A stretch of DNA of 64,000 nucleotides from Drosophila pseudoobscura (Eukaryota; Arthropoda; Insecta; Diptera; Drosophilidae): positions 3,782,001 through 3,846,000 of the forward strand of contig NC_046679.1 of assembly GCF_009870125.1 (NCBI RefSeq), given 5' to 3'. Both the position numbers and the translations under genes were made by a program. The notes under the pieces are model-generated. The model was given only the letters and a program-made list of their open reading frames with translations, searched no databases and had not been told where the DNA came from. This document shows positions 26,381 through 37,200 of this stretch, piece by piece. Within the stretch, counting starts at the first letter, position 1; each line of letters starts with the position of its first letter.

Positions 26381-26743
26381 ATGAAATCACTAAGCAACCA
26401 ACATGTGGAGGCATCAAATCGTCTAAGAACTGCCAACATTTCTGCTGGATCTGTGGCTGACAACAAACTGAATGCCGGTGGCAGTGCCGTATGGTTCAAG
26501 GCGCGCTCTCTTGGCTGCATCATAACACATTTGGATAAGAATCTAGGGTGCTACGACTTCCTGCTCTTCTACCTGGACTTCCTGCAGATAGAGCTCTTCG
26601 GAGTGATCTATGTGATGCGCGATGTCCTTTCCCCGTGCATGCCTGGCACTTCCATAGCGAGCGTGCAACTACTCGCTGCTGAATATCGAGAACGGCATGA
26701 TTATCCTCAGGTGATGGTTTCCTTCGATTTGACACTTTATTGA
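26381..26743 (+). CDS. Doubtful ORF of 120 aa with a hydrophobic middle
   Basis: The ATG at 26381 opens 120 codons. The central part (about 62-85) uses many preferred Drosophila codons (CTG, TTC, GAC, TAC) and encodes a hydrophobic, aromatic-rich segment (CYDFLLFYLDFLQIELFG), as if a membrane segment or part of an exon. I recognise no family. An antisense frame over the same stretch is also open, so the bias could come from the other strand. No promoter or poly(A) signal was tied to it. It may be a gene fragment or chance. Confidence 0.2.
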   Translation: MKSLSNQHVEASNRLRTANISAGSVADNKLNAGGSAVWFKARSLGCIITHLDKNLGCYDFLLFYLDFLQIELFGVIYVMRDVLSPCMPGTSIASVQLLAAEYRERHDYPQVMVSFDLTLY

Positions 26744-27102
26744 GCTTTATAGACTCTCTGATTTCGGTTAGGGTTGTGGGCGTGGGCAGAGGGACATGCT
26801 GCTTATCTTCCCGCCACTGTTTAAATTATACATATGAGCAACATCTTCGGCGGATGGCCACCACTCATGCAAGGAACGAGTTCATGAGTCGATTGTGTGC
26901 CATTGAGATGTTTGAGGCTGAACGTGAACTTGGCTGCGCTTGCGCGGTTTTCGAAGATTTTGCGACACTAGTCGCATATCGCAAAAAACTGATGCCAGCA
27001 GAGGGAAAAAAATTTGCAATTTCATTCTTTGCAGCATTTCTTTAAAATTGTATTAAATGATAATAATCCATTTGTATTATAAAATTCCTTAAATTAAATT
27101 TA

Positions 27103-29068
27103 ATGAATAACAGTGCTAATTGGCAAACATCGAATGCAAATTCGATTACTATCGACATAGCAGCCCTGCACGAATATCAGAAAGCGTGCTTGCATTTAAA
27201 GAAAAATTTAACAACAATTGAAAACCAAGCAATTAAAATGAAAAATTCAAAAGTGAAACGCCCATCCAGTGAAAAAATAGGTGGTAAAGGAAAGATCAAT
27301 CCAGAAGTAAGTTTCTAACGCTTAATATACATAGATGTATAATTAAACCTTTTTTAAGCAGAACCGCGACCAGGTTTCTGTGTTTTCGTCGGAGTTCTTC
27401 CAAGTTCTCCATGATATAAAGAACGCTGTAGAACTATCAGTGAAGGCAACCGTAGAAAAAGAATCAAGCAATGGCTTCGCAGGCAATAGTGATGCTGGTA
27501 CTTCCATGGAGCGGATTGAAGTGTACAAACGTGGCAAAGATTTCTATGAGGGCAATGCCATCGTCATTCGCCCAGCAGGCGAACTCTTATACTTTGCCGG
27601 CATTAAGGACGAAGAGATTCTTCTTGAATATGAAGAGGCCTTCCTTTGCACCCAGAAGATCGTCGACGCTGTTCCCAGCTACCATAAATATGAAATATTC
27701 CTGATGCTCTATCCCATGATGACCTTTGCGTACCTGCAAATGGTTATGGGAGAAAAATTGGAGAGGGCCACGTCCTTCTTGAAGGAGGCTGCCACGTACT
27801 TGGACGAGTCGTACAGTCGGCGCATCGACAAGCTCAAGCTGATTCGCAAGCCGGATGACCTGCCGGGAAGGGCCCTGGAGCTGCTCGCTGGTGCGGACAC
27901 TGTGGAGGTCGCTATGGTCCGTCCGACCTATCTTCTGTACATAAATTGCGTGACAGACTGGACGCGTGGGCAGCAGGAGAAGCTGCTACGCCATTTCGCC
28001 ATTCGCAGCTACAATGATGAGGACCCGGTCCAGGAGTCGACCTTGCCTGGGCTGCCTCAGCTTGAGCCACTTGTCAACAGTTCGGTTGACTTGCCGCACT
28101 GTCTTCCACTGGATCAAGACAATCGGCCCATGATCTTCAACTTCGCAGCCGGCGGCGGCGATGCGAAAGTTCTCTGTTGCACACCATCGGGGGACCTGTC
28201 AATGGTGGCAATTGGCTTGAGCAACAACAATATCCGTGTCACTATAGGCTTGGACAAGATTAGTCCGGACTCCAATTGCCGCAGGGACGAGAAAACACTC
28301 AGCGGCCACAAGGAGCCAGTCTTGTCCCTCGCCTTTGCTCCCCAGAACCGCTTCCTGCTCAGCAGCTCGCGGGACTTCACGATGCGTCTGTGGTGCGTGA
28401 TCTCCTGGACCTGTGCCACCGTCTATTCAAACCATCTTTGCACCTTCGTGGCGTTTGCCCCGCGGGGCTTCATCTTTGCCGGCACCTCGGACGACGGCAT
28501 TGTACGACTCTGGGGTAGCAGCACGAAGAAGCCCTTTCTCCAGCTCGCCGGTCATCTGGCAGACATGGAGGTGTGTCTGTTCCATTCCAACAGCCGGTAC
28601 CTGGTCACAGGCTCCGCCGACTGCACGGTGAGAATGTGGGACATTAAAAAGGGCCTTCAAGTGCGTCTCTTCCGTGGCCACAAGTACAACATCACTGCTC
28701 TGGCGTTCTCAAAGTGCGGCCGTTACCTGATCTCCGGGGGCCACGATTGCCTCATAATTGTGTGGGACACGGACAGCGGACGGATGGTCCGCACCCTGAA
28801 ATATCACACGTCCGTCATTAATTCGATTGCTGTAAACGTGGAGAACAATATTCTGGCGGTGGGTGACGATACCGATTTGAGCTTCTGGGACCTTCAGCTC
28901 CTCGTGAAAATCTACAACCCCAACCCCGGCGATAAGGAGTCATCTGCAAAGCCGAGCAACAAGAAGCTGCTTTACCGCTTATTTAACAATTTTAAAGGAT
29001 CGCTGCGCTGTCTTCGCTTTGTTTGTCGTAATTCCATATTGGCCATCTGTTCACTCCCAACGGAGTAG
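27103..29068 (+). CDS. TAF5-like WD40 protein (cannonball-type testis TAF)
   Basis: Two exons, 27103-27306 and 27362-29068, join in phase 0 (55-base intron, GTAAGT...GCAG) to 636 aa. Residues 1-68 are a lysine-rich leader without a visible LisH motif. Residues about 158-288 fit the TAF5 NTD2 helical domain (EEAFLCTQKIVD, LMLYPMMTFAYLQMV, LKEAATYLDESY). From about 381 come WD40 repeats, with blades ending RLW, RMWD, VWD and FWD and GH or H starts (LSGHKEPV, LAGHLADM, FRGHKYNI). TAF5 scaffolds TFIID; Drosophila cannonball is a testis-specific TAF5 homologue needed for meiotic-arrest target genes. The divergent sequence, lack of a LisH domain and near-intronless structure suggest a fast-evolving testis paralogue, perhaps retroposed. 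It is shorter than ordinary Taf5. Which TAF5 paralogue it derives from is not settled. Confidence 0.8.
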
Positions 29069-29140
29069 GACGAGAAGGCCAAGAAGAACGCTGAAGATGG
29101 TGTCGTCACCGAGGAAATCGATAAGAAAAGGTTTGGTTAA
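29069..29140 (+). other. In-frame open tail after the TAF5-like stop
   Basis: Directly after the TAG at 29066-29068 the same frame stays open for 23 codons before TAA (29138-29140). It encodes a charged lysine/glutamate-rich peptide (begins DEKAKKNAEDG). Its character fits a lost or read-through C-terminus better than ordinary 3' UTR. Confidence 0.45.
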
Positions 29141-29199
29141 ATGCCAAGTAAGATGGTTGTGTCGACACTTTAACTCTATCCTTAAAATCGATGTTAAAC

Positions 29200-29205
29200 A
29201 TTAAA
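29200..29205 (+). terminator. Candidate poly(A) signal ATTAAA of the TAF5-like gene
   Basis: ATTAAA lies 132 bases after the annotated stop and 60 after the second in-frame stop. It is the nearest accepted variant signal; no GU-rich element was tested. Confidence 0.4.
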
Positions 29206-29791
29206 ATTAACCTATTTACCCATAACTCTTCTACCATAAGTTTTTTTCTTGTGGGCAACTGAAGGTCGGGTGTCGGCTATAATGTATATTGTGTATAAAA
29301 ACATTAGCCAGCAAAATTTAAAAGAATTTCTGTTAAAAAAACAGATATACAAAAATTTCCCTAATTTTAAAAACTAAGTTCGCGCCCATGTACATATAGT
29401 TGTCTCACATGGTTAATGTTGCCTATTCACTTGCACTCACAGTATATATAGTGTATTCGCTCACACTCTACATATCTAAAGACTGTAAATGTCGATAGCA
29501 CCACAACGCTGCCGCCACCTATTGAGGTTTTCTTCCACCCATAAATGCACATTGTACCGTACTTTAGTTCAGCTGAAATTTGATAGACGTCACCTTTGGT
29601 TGTATACCGCCCTGTGTGGAAAATTTTGCTTATATTATATTATGCGGATAATAAATGGGGAAAACTCGGGGGGATCGGCCAGTCGTTCTTGGTCCCACCA
29701 CTAAACTAGTATCCCTAAACTCTTCGAGTACTGCGAGTACTTACTGGGACTTACAATATTTTCCATCAATATTAAACACTTCTTTTTGTAC

Positions 29792-30006
29792 CTGATACGG
29801 GTGGGCAGCAGAGGCTGGTCCCCAAAGTGTTGCTCAAGCTCTATGGGGATTACTTGTGCAAAATATGCCAAATTTTCCTCCTCCTCTGGTTCGGAATCAT
29901 TGTCGTTGCCATTATCATTGGCTGATGTCCCCCCCGCCGTGACTCTTCGGCTGCTACCCTGTGGGCTTTGGCATCTTGAAGGTGAAGGTGCTCGGATACC
30001 AGTTAT
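29792..30006 (-). CDS. Candidate internal exon, acidic peptide
   Basis: On the minus strand 215 bases are bounded by TGCAG (AG at 30008-30007) and CAG|GTACAA (29791). The frame starting ATA ACT is open throughout, about 71 codons, with an acidic run (DNDSEPEEEEN) followed by a mixed segment (YFAQVIPIELEQHFGDQP) that looks like protein. A second frame also looks coding for 17 codons and then stops. No neighbouring exons were found in the minus direction, so the parent gene is unknown. It may be a cryptic exon or chance. Confidence 0.3.
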
Positions 30007-31391
30007 CTGCAGCAGCAGAAGTTTCAATTTGTATTAAGGACATGCAGGATTCATGCATGCCCTTTTACAAACACATACATACAATCTTAAATGGACTCGA
30101 ACTTTTGCTATTCAAGTCTTCGCCAAGGAGCTGTAGCATAGCTCCCGAATGTTGGCTAGACTTAGTCGCACCATAAATAATACGAGCTGGAATATTTCGC
30201 CAAGTTACGTACTCCTACTGTGTACTCCTTCAACTCCTCTGTACGCACACAACGAGGTCATTCCGAATCTTAACAAAGGAGTGACTTGTCAGTTTAGCTT
30301 ACGAGTAGTACGTCTGGTCTGGTCTGGTGTTGGTAGAGACCGTGTTAATGTTATTAAAGCTGTTGCAGTTGTTGTTGTTGTTGTCGTTCTGTTTGTTTGA
30401 CAGCGACATCAATAACGCAAACTTATTGCATTACAGCGCAGGCTTCTGCAGCGTGGCAGCATCGCAGCATCGCGTGGAGAGGCGACTCGTCTCCCAAGGC
30501 AGCCACCGAACACGGGCCAGGGTCTGTGTCCAGAGAGTCCAGGCTCAAGCTCTGCACGCCCGCATAAACATGACCTGATTGATGTTGGTTTTAGTTGGCC
30601 ATTTATTTGTTATTTGCACGTTACATGCCAATCCAGGGCAGGGCCAGGGCCGGGCAGAGACCAGAAACAGCCGTCTAATGGAACCCCGAAGCTGGCGGGT
30701 CTTTAAAGTTTAAACCGCATGTCGATGCGGAAAAGTCTACTTCAAATTAAAGCGAAATGCCGCACATTTCGTACAATGTGTGACATGCCAAGGTCTGGCT
30801 GGCGAAATATTTTCGACTGTTTGAATGTGTCGCAAATTTTACACAGACTCCATGAATGACCCCCGTCCAGACGGGGGGGGGGAGCATGAGTTATGCTTAT
30901 CCACGTGCTATGTGCCATGCACAATGGGCCAGCGACCTTCCTTTCGCCGGCTCCAGCGCTTTGCCCACATCCTAATATTAATTTGCTGATTTATGAGGTA
31001 ACTATAAATTTTAATGAAAATTTAATAAATGCGTTCGCACCGCCATTGTGGCAGGTCCTTTGCAATGGTCGTGGAAATTTAAATATGTAATTACTTGACG
31101 ACTGGAAAACGGCTGTGGTTTGGGTTCGTTGCGGCTTTAAGGGGGACATTCGATTAAAATAATATTTGTGTAGCAAAACTTTCGATACGAACACACACAC
31201 ACGCACATTCGTGCGATGTTTGGGGCCCACCAACAATAACAACTCATTAACAATTTATGCAAATACGAATTGAGAGGCAAACGGAGTGGAGAGCGCTCAA
31301 AAGTACGAGTATGCATGGAAAAACCCGCAAACCCACAGGCATGAAGCCTCCTCACAACAGCCACAGAAACATTCTGCCAGCTTCGAGAATT

Positions 31392-31394
<3 letters not shown>

Positions 31395-31430
<36 letters not shown>
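31395..31430. repeat. (AC)18 dinucleotide microsatellite
   Basis: An uninterrupted AC run of 36 bases, the longest dinucleotide array in the window. Confidence 0.95.
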
Positions 31431-31434
<4 letters not shown>

Positions 31435-32368
31435 GCCAGACAGATACTGAAACAGTGAGGCGGACACGGGATAGTCGATACAAAATAGTTAAATATTTTA
31501 TGCTTCTGCTATTTTACGCTTGTAAATCACAGTCCAAGCCACAGACAGGCAGCCAGACAGACAGGCAAGGGCTGGGCTGGGCTGGGCAGGACCAAACCAA
31601 ACCAAACCGAACCGAAAAGTTCGCATCGAGAAGTAAGCAAAAGCAAGGCATTATAAACTAAAGCCGGGATTGCGGTGCAGTCGGGCATTACCGACCTGGC
31701 AGCCCGTGCCATACGGAAATAGGGATAGGGATATGGGATGGATGCTATATGTATGTATGTATTTATATCTGTGTGAGGTACTCCAGGAATGCCTGCCCTC
31801 AGACACATTTAATATTAAAATCAAATTCCCCGAGATAAATTTCATTTTAGGCAGCAGCAACCGTACGGCACGTCGACATCTGATGGGCAAATATTTGCCA
31901 GGCCTTGGCATTTTTCATTGAATAATTCAGGATCCAAATGCAGTTCAAGCGACAGCAGTCGTAATGAGATAAACGCTTGCACATGGTATGCAACGAATTA
32001 ACAATCATAAATTATATTAATTGCAATACACTTCGGTTGCGGGTACGGGCCATAAATAATCCAGTTTCAATTTGGGGAGAATTCTGAGTAGCATTTTGCT
32101 TTGGCAACATACTCGTACCAATGCATTCCCTCAGGTGTCTAGAGGCAAACAAATCAATTTCCAGCTGCATCCTCGTGCCGCAGATCCGATAAAAATAAAA
32201 CCCCAAGCCCATACAATACGCCGGCAGTATGGCCGACGAGCATGCATGTCGGTGTCAGAGGTACAGGCGGCTTAGAGAAGCTCTCTGTTTGTTTGTTTTC
32301 TCTGGGCACAGTTTTTTGTGGGGCTTTTGTTGTGTTTGTCTTTGGCCAGAGAGCCAGGGAGTATCTAT

Positions 32369-32404
32369 GCCGATGCCGATGCCGATGGCGATGGCGATGG
32401 TGAT
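32369..32404. repeat. (GCCGAT/GGCGAT)6 hexanucleotide repeat
   Basis: Three GCCGAT units, two GGCGAT and one GGTGAT, stepwise degenerate along the array. Non-coding. Confidence 0.85.
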
Positions 32405-34212
32405 GCCCCAATCCATGACCTCTTTGGATACAAAGGCAGTGTCAGGCAGTGCATAATGGATGATGATATTTTTGAGCCAGTTATGCGCCAGCGGGGGCTG
32501 TGCTCCAGTTTCATCAAAGCAGTCGGGATTGTTAGTCCTTCGTGCTGGCTTCGCTGGTAGCGATTTTAACAAACAAATCAATTTATTTGCCAGATTACAA
32601 TTTACGTGACTCTGCTACAAATTGCTTTATTTATTTAGCACAGCAGCATGAATAAACCAAAGGCGAGCGCCCCGAACAAATTAGTGTGGTGGGTGGGTGG
32701 AAGGTGGCGGAGGAGGAAGAGCTGTCCAACTTGGAGTAAAACAAAACGTTGCCGGGCAAATACATCAATTAGATACATAGTGGCCGACTAATGTAATGAC
32801 TAATTGAGTACATGATGTGTTCACATGCGATACCTCAAGTGTATGGATGTACACTGGACGTACGGATGTACGGGGAAGTTGAACTCTCTGCAAACCACTA
32901 ATTAATCTTCAAAGAAACTCACGCAAATTGAATGCGATTTTCCACCATTAGGCATGGAAAATCACTTTCCAACGATGACCAACAAAAGTGCGCGAATCAA
33001 TTACTGAACGAAAGCCACCAACTTTGAATTTCAAATAATCAAACGTTAAAAAACAATTAAAAATGTGGCACAAGTGGGCAGCAGAACAAAATGAAATGAA
33101 AAGAGAAAGAGAATCAGAATCAGAGTGGGAACGGGAATAAAAAGCATCGAATCGATCTCATTACTTAGCAACGGGCCGGAGCACAAAGCCAAATGAAGTG
33201 GCTGGAGAGGACGACGACTGAGGACTGAGGAGGAGCTGCCAAAGTTTAATAACAGAAATGCTCAAAACATAAACCACAAAGGCGGAAATCGCATAGAAAT
33301 GTCCAGCCAAAAGCGGCGGGCGGGCAAAACAAAAGCAGGCAAAGAAACCAAAAGCGAAACTCAATCAGGCATAAAACATTAAAAGCTCCCGAGTGGCGGC
33401 ACGGCCCTGCACGGCACGAAAGAAATGGCACAGCGATGGCGCAACGGAAAAGAAAGCAGCGGCTGAGACGGCGATGGCGGAGGCGGAGGTGGCCTCCAGT
33501 GGCAGCAGCGGAAGCGGAAACAGTGCAAGTTAAAGTTTGCAGGTCGCCATCTTGGAATTAGTGAATTTCCGGTAACTAAAACGTTTTAATTTTGTTGCAA
33601 TCTGTGGGAAAATGCAATGCAACAATTGCCAAAACCAAAAAAGAATAAAATTAGAAGCAGATCCGCCTGAGTGTTTGCTTTTTACTGTGCAGTTTTCCAT
33701 GTGCTTTCGGTGCATTGGTCTTTTCAGATATTTTCCTTACTTCCTCGATTTTTTTTTTTCCAAAGCAATGCTCTGCTCAGGGACAAGAAGGGAGAGAAAG
33801 TTTTCCTTTGACTGGGATAAGCCACATTTTATTCCAATCAAATAAGAAATCTGCTAACCATGTGGATGTGGATGCCCAGGATGCCCAGAATGCCCCAAAG
33901 AGCCAACGAAAGCCGCAGTGGTCCTGGCCCCAAGCAACATTAAAGACGACCGCAGCAATCAACATGTTTGGCCAGCGATGGCCGCAAATCGATTAACTTT
34001 GGCTTCTTAATTAACATCTTTTGTGGTGTGGTCCATGGGCATACGGACCCAACCCAACCCGACAGGCTCCTTGAATAAATTACATGCGACAAGCCGCAAC
34101 ATGTTTATCCCCCACGTCAACATGGAGTTCGAGTCTCTCCTCATTCTATATGCACAGCCATTGCTCATTTAACTATGGATGTGTCGGCACAAGCACATAC
34201 ATATGTGTATAT

Positions 34213-34247
34213 AGAGAAAGAGATAGAGACAGAGAGAGAGAGTGAGG
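34213..34247. repeat. GA-rich tract (possible GAGA-factor sites)
   Basis: Clustered GAGAG pentamers on the plus strand. GAGAG is the core bound by GAGA factor in Drosophila. Whether this tract is bound is unknown. Confidence 0.5.
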
Positions 34248-37200
34248 GACCTGTCATTTGGTGGTCTCTGGTCTCATGTCACAGCCCATAATAACAATAA
34301 TAATAATAGGTAATGCTAAAAGCCCATAACCTGTCGTGCATTCTGCGGATGCTCCCTAATGTATGCAATGATTGATATTATTGTTGGCACAGGCCCATCG
34401 GAGATGATCGTTGGTCAAGGCTGTGGCAGGAGCATGAGCAGAGCAGGACCTGTTCCGAATTAGGCCATGTCATTGGGCATTAGGGCCCCCACTGGATGCC
34501 TCATCGCATCAAATTGTTTGAGTTAAATAATTCATTAAATTAAATGCTCGACTTCAAAGGCAAACACAGTTGCCAGGTAATGGAAGCGAGAAGGAGCAGC
34601 ACGGGAAAAATGTTGCACAGCCAGACAGACAGACGGGCTGACAAAAACAAACAAACCGTAAATGCAACTGCAACCAAAAACCAAACCGAAACGAAACCAA
34701 AACCGAAACGCACTGGCAGAGCCCGCAAATTGCATACAAATGAAGCAATTTGCACTTGAGGCTGGCTGGCAGCCTGCCTGCCTTTGCCTTCCAGGCGAAA
34801 TCAATTTTCAATTAAGAATTGCATATTTTTGTACAGATCCTATGTATCCACAGACAGATGTACACTTGTATATATATATGTAGTATAGATATACAGGTTC
34901 GCACATTTCGCATTTTACATGCCGGCTCGTAAAGCGGGGAGCAAGTTTAATTGGAAAATCAAATTAAATTTCGAGTCTTAAGCACATTACGTATACGCCA
35001 CGTTGGTCGAACATAAAACTTGCCTCTCTCCGCGCACCGCTCTCTGCGAAAGTTAGGGAATTTTTAACAGCTCCAGCTCCATCTACAGCTACTTCTGTTT
35101 GCTATCGGCTGTTGCTCCTCTAAAAGCTTTGCCCCATTTGCAACAACAAGAAGTACAATAATGGCAAACCCAGGAGATAAAAAGATAATATCCATTTGTC
35201 TGTTTGTCTGTTTGTCTGTTGGTTGGTTGTTTGCAATGCCAAAAGCAACACAAACACAAACAACAACAACGGCAGCAAGGAGAGCCAAACAGTAACAACA
35301 TTTAAGCGGATTTCGTCCTGGCTGGCTGTCAACTTTTGGTCAGCATCGACCGCTCCGCTCCGCTCCGTCCATTTTAATTGATTTGCATGGAACCGTTCTG
35401 AAGGCATCTGGTTCGGCTGGCTGCGGGCGTGGGACGACTGTGGGCTGTGTGGCACTGTGGCCTCTGTGGTGCGGCTCTGTGGCATTGGTTTTTAGTTTGA
35501 AGCTAGCCCCACGTCCCATCCCCCAATCTGAATTTGCGATGGCTGTGCATTTTCGCTGATTTGCTGAATGTGCAAACCTCAAAATGAGAGCGAGCCGAAA
35601 AGTTGAGCTGATGGCATTGTTCTAATCAATCGCGTAACTGGTGCATAACGAGCACGACATCTAATTGGAATGGATTGGCCGGAAGGCACGGTAATGCACC
35701 GTATGAGGATTAGATGGGATCCTCCCCAAAATCCTTTCAACATTTTAACTTCTCTGCTGGCATTAAACCACACGGCACCACCCATCGTCGTGCAAATTGG
35801 CAAACAGATTTGTCATCTGCGGAATTTTTTGAAATCGCTTTATTATAATGTCATCATGGCTGAGAGTGTCAGCCATTAAAACCGAACATCATCGCTTCTG
35901 TTTAGAATGCTTTTATTTATTTATTTGCTATGCTATGGAGGGCGAAAAAATTCACATCGTTAAAAATTTGAGCACCGCTACGAGCACGGTGACGAAACGA
36001 CATATTGGCTAAAGTATTTCATCAAATTGAATTCAATCACGTGCCAATGATCAATCGATACTGTCAACGCAGAATACAATGCGGCTGCCAGTGAAACCAT
36101 GAATGAAACATGGACTAACACTCGGCTCCTTTTACTCCTGTTCTCCTGCGGCTACTGCTGCTACTCCTCTCCACTACGCCCAAGTGAACTCGAGTCGACT
36201 TGGGCTTACTCTCTTGGTTTGTTCTGGTTTGTTGGCATCAGGCTGATTGAATGACTTTTGACATTAGTGCACAATGTCGTTAATCAAAATGGTTTCGGGT
36301 CTGGCCCAGATTCGGGTCCAAGCGAGCCATGCCTGGCTGGCATGTGTCTAATGTCAATGTGTGTGTTTGTGTGTGTTTGCGGGGCGGGGTTGGGCGACAT
36401 TCGCCGGCTCCCACTTGGATGGCTGGCACACAGTGTACTTTGCACCCACACCGATTCAACGGAATAGCTGTGGACCAGACCAGACAGCTCTGGCAATATG
36501 ACAGGGTACAGGAATGGAATCCCATTTAAGCGACCTTGAAGTGATTTTTGGCCAAGTCAAAAGGTTTGCCGTTTGCCGCATGCCGCTTGCCGCTTGGCCG
36601 TTTTGCAGAGCAGTTCATTGAAATTTGTCTGTGCGTGTTCCCAAGTTAATTTAAGCGCAATAAAAATCTGTTTTATGGGTTCCAAAACGGTTGTGCCTAT
36701 GTGTGTGCTCATTAAGCTTCTTCCGCTAGCAAACAGCTGGCCATGTGTGAGCGTATGGTGTGTGTGTGCGTGTGCGTGTGTGTGTGTGGGGAGGAAGGGC
36801 GCACACTTATGTAAATGTAGCCAGGCACGAACCAAGGGGTTTTCCTGTTGCCCTGCTGCTGTTTGTACCCCGTAATTATGGAGTATGGTATGTTATGGCT
36901 GCATTTAGCCTGATGTGTGGTGTATACGTATACCAGTTTAGGTCCTATAGAAGACCCCATGAAGTAACTTTTGATTAAAATCAACAGCCTATTGATAGGA
37001 AGAAAAATCCGTAATTTTGAGAGACTCTCGTCAGTGAAGACACCGATTATTTCAGATGATTCAATGGTCTCCTTTGAATACTGGATATCTCATTGTCGTG
37101 TCACTCAATGTTGCGGTTGCTTCTCTCTTGTTATTTCCTGCTCTTGATGTTGCTGTTGCTGCGTGCCTCGTTTGCCCCACTGACTGTTTGTCTATTTGTC

